Below, piece after piece: positions 1 through 5,660 of a stretch of 5,660 nt of DNA (the first letter of the stretch is position 1; the number at the start of each line of letters is the position of its first letter). The stretch comes from Emticicia sp031378715 (GTDB lineage: Bacteria; Bacteroidota; Bacteroidia; Cytophagales; Spirosomataceae): contig JANNEN010000199.1 in the NCBI GenBank assembly GCA_031378715.1, forward strand, positions 1 through 5,660, written 5' to 3'. The notes beneath the pieces were generated by a model. That model was not told the origin of the DNA. It made no database searches and saw only the letters and a program-made list of their open reading frames with translations. The position numbers and the translations under genes were made by a program.

Positions 1-20
1 ACTTTGTCAGAATTTTGCCA

Positions 21-57
21 CCGAGCGTCGGTCGCCCCTCCTTGAAAAAAGGAGGGG
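21..57. repeat. GC-rich double hairpin, possible intergenic repeat element
   Basis: Two adjacent inverted repeats are visible. CCGA (21-24) pairs with TCGG (28-31) around a 3-base loop. CCCCTCCTT (35-43) pairs perfectly with AAGGAGGGG (49-57) around a 5-base GAAAA loop. No T tract follows on either strand, so this is not a standard intrinsic terminator. Its GC content contrasts sharply with the A/T-rich leader that follows. Palindromes of the CCCCTCC/GGAGGGG type recur between genes in several Bacteroidota genomes, so a REP-like dispersed repeat is the preferred reading. That is inference, because only one copy lies in this window. A hairpin protecting the 3' end of an upstream transcript is an alternative. 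Confidence 0.5.
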
Positions 58-86
58 AAATCCCAAAAAGTGCGTAACATCAGTTA

Positions 87-135
87 AAATAATAAGTTAT
101 GAGCGGCGTTCCGTTTTCGCCAGAAATAATAAGTT
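87..135. repeat. Pair of 12-base direct repeats
   Basis: AAATAATAAGTT occurs at 87-98 and again at 124-135, with start points 37 bases apart. The segment between them contains a weak inverted repeat, GGCG (105-108) with CGCC (118-121). The repeats are A/T-rich and could be chance in such sequence, or a pair of protein-binding sites. They lie about 200 bases upstream of the transporter start, which is far for a simple operator. Confidence 0.35.
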
Positions 136-196
136 TAAACAAGTTAAAAAAAAGGATATTTAACAAAAGAAAATTTAAAATAGATATGTTTTGCCA

Positions 197-244
197 CAAT
201 GATATTAATCTGTTAAGTATTCATTACTTCGCAATGATTTTTAT
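197..244. promoter_or_regulatory. Operator-like cluster: direct repeats flanking a palindrome
   Basis: Two imperfect 13-base direct repeats beginning CAATGAT lie at 197-209 and 232-244, matching at 11 of 13 positions with starts 35 bases apart. Between them is an inverted repeat, AAGTA (215-219) with TACTT (225-229), around a 5-base loop. The cluster sits just upstream of the candidate promoter at 263-294, a position suited to a transcriptional activator. Repeats like these arise easily in A/T-rich DNA and no known regulator site is recognised, so the call is tentative. Confidence 0.3.
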
Positions 245-262
245 ATAAATTATAAACAAAGA

Positions 263-294
263 TTAGATATTAAAGTTATTTAACTATAAATTTG
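263..294 (+). promoter_or_regulatory. Candidate Bacteroidota-type promoter for the SusCD operon
   Basis: TAAATTTG at 287-294 matches the Bacteroidota primary-sigma -7 consensus TAnnTTTG exactly. TTAG at 263-266, 20 bases upstream, matches the -33 consensus TTTG at three of four positions. Transcription would begin near 301, giving a leader of about 35 bases before the ATG at 336. The leader is A/T-rich and lacks a Shine-Dalgarno sequence, as is usual in this phylum. The imperfect -33 box would suit an activator-dependent promoter, but that is inference. An ECF sigma factor promoter, common for SusCD loci, cannot be excluded. Confidence 0.45.
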
Positions 295-335
295 ACTTTG
301 AACTTATTTTTTAATTTAATCACTTTATTGTTCTT

Positions 336-3300
336 ATGAAACACTCGTACCATTTACGGGCTTTGATGCTTCTAATGTTCTTTACAAGTACATTAGCATT
401 TGCCCAAAAAAAAATCACTGGGAAGGTAATTGATGCCGAAACTGGCAGCGGTTTGCCTGGTGCTACTATTCAGGTCAAAGGGACAACCAAGGGTACAGCA
501 ACCGATGCCAGCGGTGCTTACAGCGTGGAGATTCCTGCAAGTTCAAGCACGATTGTCGTCTCTTCGATTGGTTTTTTAGCAATCGAGGTCGTCGTCGGTA
601 ATCGTTCGGTAATTGATGTAACTTTGCAATCTGATACAAAAGCCCTGAGCGAAGTTGTCGTAACGGGTTATGGCTCGCAAGCAAAGCGTGACATCACGGG
701 TGCCGTTGCTACGGTAAATATGAAAGACGTTTTGGCAGTACCCGCCACTAACTTAGCTCAGGCTATTCAAGGACGTGTTGCGGGAGTAAATGTCAGCAAC
801 GAAAACTCGCCAGGTGGCGGTACAATGGTGCGTATCCGTGGTTTCGGAACTATCAACGACAACTCACCTTTGTATGTAATTGATGGAACGCCGACCAAAG
901 GCAATTTGAATACCTTGAACCTTAACGATATCGAAACGATGCAGGTTTTGAAAGATGCTTCGGCGGCTTCAATTTATGGTTCACGTGCAGGAAATGGTGT
1001 CGTAATCATCACCACAAAGAAAGGTAAAGGTGGAAAACCGAAATTTACGTATGATACCTACTATGGTTGCCAGCGAGCAATCAAGTTTTTGGATTTGACA
1101 AATACGCAACAATATGCCGACTTGCTTTGGGAGTCAAGAATAAATGCCGAAAATCCAGCCTTATTGGTAGATGGAAAAATCTCGGACGTTAGCAAAATTT
1201 CTTACCCAAACATACCTTTGTTTGGTGGAAAAATAGCTAATCCAATTATTCCTGATTATATCTTCCCAGTTGGTGGAAAAACAGGTGCAGTTGATGAAAG
1301 TACTTACTCACAAGTACCAAAAAACTTGATAACCAAAGCCAACAAAGAAGGTACTGATTGGTTTGATGCGATTTTCAGTACTGCCCCAATCGTAAATCAC
1401 CAAATTGGTGTTTCGGGAGCAACTGAAGCGGCAAGATACGCAATGTCGGTCAATTATTTTGATCAAAAAGGTATCATGGACTACACCAGCTACAAGCGTA
1501 TTTCGCTCAGAGCAAACACTGATTATACTGTAAATAAGCGAGTAAGAATCGGTCAAAATATGCAAGTGGCTTATGGTCAAAGAGTTGGTCAGCCAAATGG
1601 TAATCAGTCAGAAAACAACCCAATTTCTTATGCTTATCGTGTGCCGCCAATTACGCCGCTTTATGACATCAAAGGAAATTTTGCGGGTTCGCCAACAGTA
1701 TTAGATAACTCACCGAGTCCATTGGCGGCATTAATTCGTAACAAAGATAACGCAACCCGTGAGCTTAGGATTTTTGGCAATGCTTATGCGGAAGTAGATA
1801 TTTTGCCAGGATTGACCGCCAAAACTAACTACGGTATTGATTACAATACTTTTAACCTCCGTAACTATACCTTTAATAACATCGAAGCTCCCGAGCCAGC
1901 GGGTACAAATACCCTTACGACAAGTAATAGTTATGATTTTGCTTGGACTTGGTATAATACCCTTTCGTACAACAAACAATTCGGCGATAATCACCGAGTT
2001 AATGTACTGGTGGGAACTGAGGCAATTAAAAGCTATTTTGAAGGATTTACTGGACAAAGAGCAGGCTTTGCTGTTGATGATCAAAGTAACCGATATTTAA
2101 GTGCGGGTCGGGCGGGTATCAATAATACAGGCGATGGTACTGAGTGGAGTTTGGCTTCTGAGTTTGCCAAAGTAAACTATTCTTATGCTAATAAGTATTT
2201 GGCCGACTTTACTGTACGTAGAGATCGTTCGAGTCGTTTTGCTAATGAGTTTAGATCAGCAGTTTTTCCAGCCGCCAGTTTTGGTTGGGTACTTAGCCAA
2301 GAATCATTTATGAAAGATTTGTCATGGCTATCATTTGCTAAACTTAGATTTGGTATCGGTCAAACGGGTAATCAAGAAATTGGTAATTATAATGCCTTTT
2401 CGACCTTTGCAACTTCACCAGAATCATCTTTTTATGACCTACCAGGTGGAAGAACTTCATCATCGCCAGGTTATGAATTAGGACAATTTGGAAATGCTAA
2501 CGCCAAATGGGAAACGACAACTTCTTCAAATCTGGGTTTAGATGCTAATTTCTTGAACAATAAATTAGAAGTAAACCTCGATTTTTATAACCGTATCACA
2601 ACCGATATGTTGTTTCCAGTAGAGGTTCAATTTACTCAAGGTGTTGCTACAAATCCATTTCAGAATATTGGAGAAATGCAAAACAAAGGATTTGAGTTGG
2701 GCATGACCTACAATGACAAAAAGGGAGATTTTACTTACTCAATCGGTGGTAATATTTCAGCCTATAAAAATACAGTTGTAAAAACCAACGGTGATCCAGC
2801 TACGCAGTATTTTGGATTTACTACCCGTTTAGCTCCAATGAGTGTTACGCAGCAAGGCTATCCTTTGGGTTCGTTCTTTGGTTATCAACTTAATGGAATC
2901 ATTCAAACAGATAAAGAAGGTGCTGAATATGCCGAGCAGTTTGGCGGTGGTCAAATGAACAAAGCAGGTGCATTTAAGTTTGTAGATGTAAACCAAGATG
3001 GCGTAAGCAACAAAGGTAAAATAAATGCCGCTGACCGTACTATTATCGGAAATCCGCACCCAGATTTTTCTTATGGTGTAAATCTTACGTTAGGTTATAA
3101 AGCCTTCAGATTAGATGTATTTGGGCAAGGTGTACAGGGTAACGATTTATTTAACTACGTAAAATATTGGACTGATTTCCCTACTTTTGGTGGAAATAGA
3201 AGTATCACAATGTTTGAAAAATCATGGAGACCAGGTAAAACTGACGCAGTTCTACCGATTCCTCGCTCAAACGATGTAATTAGCTCAAATCCATCAACGT

Positions 3301-3569
3301 ACTATGTAGAAGATGGTTCATATTTTAGATTGAAAAACGTTCAATTGAGCTATGCAGTTCCTGCCGTTATTTTGAAGAAATTGGGCTTAGGTACAGCTAC
3401 AGTTTATGTACAAGGTATAAACTTGGCTACGCTCACTAAGTATTCTGGTTTAGATCCAGAGGTAAATCTAAGAAACTTCAATGCTGGTTCTGATCGTCAA
3501 ATTGGGGTAGATGAGGGTTCGTATCCTGCTTATCGTTCGGTAAATGTTGGTTTAAATTTAAGTTTCTAA
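336..3569 (+). CDS. SusC/RagA-family TonB-linked outer-membrane transporter
   Basis: This 1077-residue protein is an outer-membrane TonB-dependent importer that should form the barrel of a SusCD complex with the lipoprotein encoded next to it. Residues 1-23 are a signal peptide with hydrophobic core 9-22 and likely cleavage after AFA, before Gln24. Residues 27-100 form a carboxypeptidase-regulatory-like beta-sandwich (GKVID, GLPGATI, TDASGAYSV). The TonB-box region SEVVVTGYG is at 105-113. The plug follows to about 230, with VRIRGFG (165-171), LYVIDG (179-184) and KDASAASIYGSRAGNG (206-221). The remainder is the barrel, with the family motif DVNQDG at 884-889, then GNPHPDFSYG (905-914), and a terminal Phe for BAM recognition. 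The length is normal and the frame is unbroken. There is no N-terminal STN signalling domain, so direct control of an anti-sigma factor is not expected. The ATG at 336 is chosen because the signal peptide begins there. The substrate is unknown. GC content falls from about half in the plug region to about a third in the late barrel. Confidence 0.97.
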   Translation: MKHSYHLRALMLLMFFTSTLAFAQKKITGKVIDAETGSGLPGATIQVKGTTKGTATDASGAYSVEIPASSSTIVVSSIGFLAIEVVVGNRSVIDVTLQSDTKALSEVVVTGYGSQAKRDITGAVATVNMKDVLAVPATNLAQAIQGRVAGVNVSNENSPGGGTMVRIRGFGTINDNSPLYVIDGTPTKGNLNTLNLNDIETMQVLKDASAASIYGSRAGNGVVIITTKKGKGGKPKFTYDTYYGCQRAIKFLDLTNTQQYADLLWESRINAENPALLVDGKISDVSKISYPNIPLFGGKIANPIIPDYIFPVGGKTGAVDESTYSQVPKNLITKANKEGTDWFDAIFSTAPIVNHQIGVSGATEAARYAMSVNYFDQKGIMDYTSYKRISLRANTDYTVNKRVRIGQNMQVAYGQRVGQPNGNQSENNPISYAYRVPPITPLYDIKGNFAGSPTVLDNSPSPLAALIRNKDNATRELRIFGNAYAEVDILPGLTAKTNYGIDYNTFNLRNYTFNNIEAPEPAGTNTLTTSNSYDFAWTWYNTLSYNKQFGDNHRVNVLVGTEAIKSYFEGFTGQRAGFAVDDQSNRYLSAGRAGINNTGDGTEWSLASEFAKVNYSYANKYLADFTVRRDRSSRFANEFRSAVFPAASFGWVLSQESFMKDLSWLSFAKLRFGIGQTGNQEIGNYNAFSTFATSPESSFYDLPGGRTSSSPGYELGQFGNANAKWETTTSSNLGLDANFLNNKLEVNLDFYNRITTDMLFPVEVQFTQGVATNPFQNIGEMQNKGFELGMTYNDKKGDFTYSIGGNISAYKNTVVKTNGDPATQYFGFTTRLAPMSVTQQGYPLGSFFGYQLNGIIQTDKEGAEYAEQFGGGQMNKAGAFKFVDVNQDGVSNKGKINAADRTIIGNPHPDFSYGVNLTLGYKAFRLDVFGQGVQGNDLFNYVKYWTDFPTFGGNRSITMFEKSWRPGKTDAVLPIPRSNDVISSNPSTYYVEDGSYFRLKNVQLSYAVPAVILKKLGLGTATVYVQGINLATLTKYSGLDPEVNLRNFNAGSDRQIGVDEGSYPAYRSVNVGLNLSF

Positions 3570-3589
3570 AATAAAATTTTATCAAGAAA
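3570..3589 (+). promoter_or_regulatory. Transporter-lipoprotein gene junction with A/T palindrome
   Basis: Only 20 bases separate the stop of the transporter gene from the start of the lipoprotein gene. They contain the perfect 12-base palindrome ATAAAATTTTAT (3571-3582) and then an A-rich stretch, AAGAAA, directly before the ATG. There is no terminator, so the two genes are almost certainly co-transcribed. There is no strong Shine-Dalgarno sequence, which fits A-rich translation initiation in Bacteroidota. The palindrome is all A/T and would fold weakly, so a regulatory role is speculative. Confidence 0.5.
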
Positions 3590-5296
3590 ATGAAAAAAAT
3601 AAAAGTTTTAATCGCAATCGCACTCTTTGGAAGCGTGTTGTCTTGCAAGGATAGTTTCTTAGATGTACAGCCCTTGGGCGTACTTTCTGAAAGTAACCTA
3701 ACCAATAAAGTTGGGGTTGATTTGGTACTTACGGGTGCATATTCAATGATGGACGGTGTACAAACCAACGTTGGCTCGGCATTTGCCGATTGGCAAGGTG
3801 CAGCCGACAACTGGGTATATGGTTCGGTAGCTTCTGATGATGCTTACAAGGGTTCAAACGCTGGTGACCAACCCGAGATTTCGGTAATTGAAGCCTATAA
3901 TCATACTTCAGATTTGGTGCATTTTAGAGGAAAATGGAGAGCTGTTTATGATGGTGTTGCCCGCACAAACGACGTAATCTTATTGACAGCCAAAGCAACT
4001 GACATGACTGAAAGCGAACGGAAGTTAGTCATTGCCCAAGCCCGTACGCTCCGTGGACACTACCATTTTGAAGCCCGTAAAATGTTTGGTAAAGTGCCAT
4101 ACATTGACGACAAAACTTACAATCCATCTGATGCTAACAGTACAAAAATTCCGAATACGGAGGAAATTTGGTCAAAAATTGAAGATGATTTGAAGTTTGG
4201 TTACGAAAACTTACCCGCAAGATGGGCGGGCATTCCTGGACGTACGACCAAATGGGCGGCTGGTGCATTATTAGCAAAAGCACTGCTTTTTCAAGGAAAA
4301 TACGCTCCTGCAAAAGTAATCTTGGAAGATATTGTAGCCAATGGTGGATACCGATTAATGGCTAAATATGGTGATAATTACCGTACAAGCACTAATAATA
4401 ACTCAGAGTCAATCTTTGAAGTACAGTTTTCGGTTAATGATGGTGCTGCAATTTCAAATAATGGAAACCGTGGGGGTACGCTCAACTATCCATACGGCGG
4501 TGGTGCATTGACAACTTGCTGTGGATTTTTTCAGCCTTCACAAAATTTAGGCAACGCCTTCAAAACAACTCCTGCTGGTTTTCCAATTACTGACCCAGCA
4601 ACTGCCGATTTGCCGATTGATAATTCGCAAGCATTTACGGGTGAGTTAGACCCACGCATCGACCATACGCTTGGTCGTGACGGTGTACCGTACCTTGATT
4701 GGAATATCCACAACCCGCTTTATATTCGTGACCGAGCTTATGCAGGTGGTTTTTCACCGAAAAAGGGTTCACCGCTAAGAGCTGAAAATGGTACATTAAC
4801 TTGGTCAAATAATCCTCGTCAGAATGCTAATAATTATCGCATGATTAAACTTTCGACTGTCCTTCTTTGGTTGGCCGAATGTGAAGTAGAAGTAGGTGAC
4901 TTGAATAAAGCCCGTGGATTTGTTAATCAAATCAGAACCCGTGCGGCAAATCCAGAAGGTTTTGTCAGAATGGCCGATGGAAAGCCAGCGGGTAACTACG
5001 TAATCAAAAATTACGAAACCCCTTGGACAGATAAGGTTGCGGCTCGTGAAGCTGTCAGAACTGAGATGCGTTTAGAGTTTGCCATGGAAGGACACCGTTT
5101 CTTTGACCTTGTACGTTGGGGAATTGCCGACCAAACCCTCAACAAATATCTCGAAATCGAAGCTAACAAACGCACTTATTTGAGAGGCTCGAAGTTTGTG
5201 AAAGGGAAGCACGAATATTTCCCGATTCCAAACCAAGAAATCTTGAATAGTGCCAAAGATGGTGTAAAAACTTTGACACAAAATAATGGATATTAA
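3590..5296 (+). CDS. SusD/RagB-family surface lipoprotein, partner of the upstream transporter
   Basis: This 568-residue lipoprotein should be the extracellular ligand-binding lid of the SusCD complex. Residues 1-18 are a lipoprotein signal peptide ending in the lipobox VLSC, with Cys19 as the lipidated residue. It is followed by KDSFLDVQP, a typical start of mature SusD proteins. The N-terminal SusD-like region contains WRAVYDGVARTND (116-128) and ARTLRGHYHFEARKMFGKVPY (151-171), and TPR-like helices begin near 221 (KWAAGALLAKALLFQGKYA). The SusD/RagB C-terminal domain includes CCGFFQPSQNLGNAFKT (310-326), EMRLEFAMEGHRFFDLVRWG (492-511) and YFPIPNQEI (543-551). The length is usual for the family and no frame damage is seen. 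The 20-base gap after the transporter gene indicates one operon. The ligand is not predictable from sequence alone. Many relatives bind glycans and some bind peptides. No enzyme gene is present to narrow the choice. Confidence 0.97.
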   Translation: MKKIKVLIAIALFGSVLSCKDSFLDVQPLGVLSESNLTNKVGVDLVLTGAYSMMDGVQTNVGSAFADWQGAADNWVYGSVASDDAYKGSNAGDQPEISVIEAYNHTSDLVHFRGKWRAVYDGVARTNDVILLTAKATDMTESERKLVIAQARTLRGHYHFEARKMFGKVPYIDDKTYNPSDANSTKIPNTEEIWSKIEDDLKFGYENLPARWAGIPGRTTKWAAGALLAKALLFQGKYAPAKVILEDIVANGGYRLMAKYGDNYRTSTNNNSESIFEVQFSVNDGAAISNNGNRGGTLNYPYGGGALTTCCGFFQPSQNLGNAFKTTPAGFPITDPATADLPIDNSQAFTGELDPRIDHTLGRDGVPYLDWNIHNPLYIRDRAYAGGFSPKKGSPLRAENGTLTWSNNPRQNANNYRMIKLSTVLLWLAECEVEVGDLNKARGFVNQIRTRAANPEGFVRMADGKPAGNYVIKNYETPWTDKVAAREAVRTEMRLEFAMEGHRFFDLVRWGIADQTLNKYLEIEANKRTYLRGSKFVKGKHEYFPIPNQEILNSAKDGVKTLTQNNGY

Positions 5297-5317
5297 AAAT
5301 AGTCGGCAATTTTATGG

Positions 5318-5347
5318 CAAACCAAATCGTTTTTGATTATTGGTTTG
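5318..5347 (+). other. Hairpin in the 3' untranslated region
   Basis: CAAACCAA (5318-5325) pairs with TTGGTTTG (5340-5347), an 8-bp perfect stem. Inside it ATC (5326-5328) can pair with GAT (5335-5337), leaving a two-base bulge. It lies 21 bases after the lipoprotein stop codon and is not followed by a T tract, so it is not itself a terminator. It could stabilise the 3' end of the mRNA or simply be chance. Short direct repeats (GATTATTG at 5335 and 5366; TTGTCG at 5345 and 5360) surround it. Confidence 0.4.
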
Positions 5348-5381
5348 TCGAAAATAGTATTGTCGGATTATTGTTTTAGTG

Positions 5382-5418
5382 AAAAGAGTCAAAACATATT
5401 GTTTTGACTCTTTTTTTT
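5382..5418 (+). terminator. Strong intrinsic terminator of the SusCD operon
   Basis: AAAAGAGTCAAAACA (5382-5396) pairs without mismatch with 5400-5414 around a 3-base TAT loop, giving a 15-bp stem. It runs into eight consecutive T bases (5411-5418). The stem is A/T-rich but long. It lies 85 bases after the lipoprotein stop and should end the two-gene transcript. On the opposite strand only four T bases would follow the stem, so bidirectional function is less likely. Confidence 0.9.
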
Positions 5419-5446
5419 GTTTCTTGGTTAATGATTTGTATTTTTG
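5416..5446 (+). promoter_or_regulatory. Bacteroidota-type promoter for the gene starting at 5499
   Basis: TTTG (5416-5419) and TATTTTTG (5439-5446) match the -33 TTTG and -7 TAnnTTTG consensus exactly, with 19 bases between them, which is within the usual spacing. Transcription would start near 5453 and leave a leader of roughly 46 bases before the ATG at 5499. The -33 box lies on the last T bases of the preceding terminator. A promoter directly after a terminator supports a separate transcription unit here. Chance matches are possible in A/T-rich DNA. Confidence 0.5.
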
Positions 5447-5498
5447 ATAGTAGTACGTAACTATTGATACTCATCTAATTAAAGCCGCACAAAAAGTT

Positions 5499-5660
5499 AT
5501 GGATTTTCTCTTAATCATTCTCTCTTTGCAAGATTGGTCGGTTTTCTTCGGTCGTTTTCACCCCCTTTTTGTGCATTTACCGGTTGGTTTTTTTATGTTT
5601 ATTGTTATTTTTTAAATTTTTTAAAAAGCAAAAAAAATTATAGTAAGTGTTAATTTACTT
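5499..5660 (+). pseudogene. Start of a DUF2231-like membrane protein, interrupted by two in-frame stops and cut by the window edge
   Basis: From ATG 5499 the frame encodes 38 residues to a TAA at 5613-5615. A hydrophobic start (FLLIILSL, residues 3-10) is followed by FFGRFHPLFVHLPVGFFMF (16-34). This resembles the opening of DUF2231 membrane proteins, where a Gly-Arg-x-His-Pro then Val-His-x-Pro motif leads into the first membrane helix. In Cytophagales such domains often occur in cytochrome c-associated membrane proteins; that part is from memory. A second TAA follows at 5622-5624. After it the same frame reads KAKKIIVSVNLL to the window end, plausible as the loop after a first helix. Either two base changes or two compensating single-base indels in T/A runs would restore a continuous protein. 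This may be a decayed gene, a sequencing error in homopolymers, or a chance short ORF. The ATG is supported by the promoter at 5416-5446. No function is assigned. Confidence 0.45.

Larger units (their letters stand above)
1..335. other. Intergenic region upstream of the SusC-like gene
   Basis: No gene can be supported here. Frame 1 is open only from the window edge to a TGA at 43-45, which is too short to call the tail of an upstream gene. The first 60 bases are GC-rich and hairpin-forming. The rest is very A/T-rich, with several short repeats and palindromes and a probable promoter close to the gene, as listed separately. The length and A/T content suit a regulatory leader of a Bacteroidota SusCD operon. 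No regulator gene or convincing tRNA or riboswitch fold was seen. Confidence 0.7.

Noticed and set aside
1..45. Possible C-terminal tail of an upstream gene in frame 1, ending at TGA 43-45
   Set aside because: Only 14 codons are visible and the last part falls in the hairpin. Nothing resembles a known protein end.
87..135. CRISPR-like repeat-spacer pattern
   Set aside because: There are only two 12-base A/T-rich copies, far too short and few for a CRISPR array, and no cas gene is present.
185..193. TATGTTTTG as an alternative -7 promoter element
   Set aside because: It has one extra base compared with TAnnTTTG and lies about 140 bases from the start codon. The exact match at 287-294 is better placed.
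475..684. 69-residue minus-strand open frame, basic and leucine-rich
   Set aside because: It is antisense to the conserved regulatory-like domain and TonB-box region. Its composition reflects the complementary strand of that conserved sequence.
1731..2100. Overlapping open frames on both strands (117 residues minus, 87 residues plus) inside the transporter barrel
   Set aside because: Both lie wholly within the barrel coding sequence, show no domain or initiation signal, and are explained as shadows of the real frame.
3478..3810. 110-residue minus-strand open frame across the gene junction
   Set aside because: It overlaps the ends of two well-supported plus-strand genes, has no recognisable domain, and its sequence is the antisense of conserved SusC and SusD coding sequence.
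5431..5460. Nine-codon open frame starting ATG at 5431
   Set aside because: It is very short, overlaps the predicted promoter -7 element, and would begin upstream of the predicted transcription start.

Overview
The window carries one compact transcription unit of a Bacteroidota bacterium: a SusC/RagA-family TonB-dependent outer-membrane transporter gene (336-3569), followed 20 bases later by its SusD/RagB-family surface lipoprotein gene (3590-5296), both on the + strand. The organism is probably a member of the Cytophagales. The reasons are the SusC/SusD pair itself, the A/T-rich leaders without a Shine-Dalgarno sequence, two matches to the Bacteroidota -7 promoter element TAnnTTTG, and a downstream gene start that resembles DUF2231 membrane proteins. 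The genus cannot be fixed from this sequence.

Layout. Bases 1-335 hold no convincing gene. They contain a GC-rich double hairpin (21-57) that looks like an intergenic repeat, a 12-base direct repeat, an operator-like cluster of repeats around 197-244, and a probable promoter at 263-294. The susC-like and susD-like genes follow, both apparently intact. A strong intrinsic terminator (15-bp stem, 8 T) at 5382-5418 closes the unit. The last T bases of that terminator also form the -33 box of a good promoter (5416-5446). This promoter reads into a third gene start at 5499, whose first 38 codons look like the N-terminus of a DUF2231-type membrane protein. Two in-frame TAA codons in homopolymer-rich sequence then interrupt it, and the frame is otherwise open to the window edge.

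How the genes work together. By analogy with characterised SusCD complexes, the lipoprotein sits as a lid on the extracellular face of the barrel, captures a ligand (often a glycan or peptide), and releases it to the transporter, which is energised by TonB-ExbBD. No enzyme, sensor, sigma factor or anti-sigma gene lies in the window, so the substrate cannot be assigned. The pair appears to be transcribed alone, unless linked genes lie outside the window.

No new biological system was found. The two main genes are canonical. The observations most worth a second look are the interrupted third gene, the terminator/promoter overlap, the GC drop along the transporter gene, and the repeats upstream of it.
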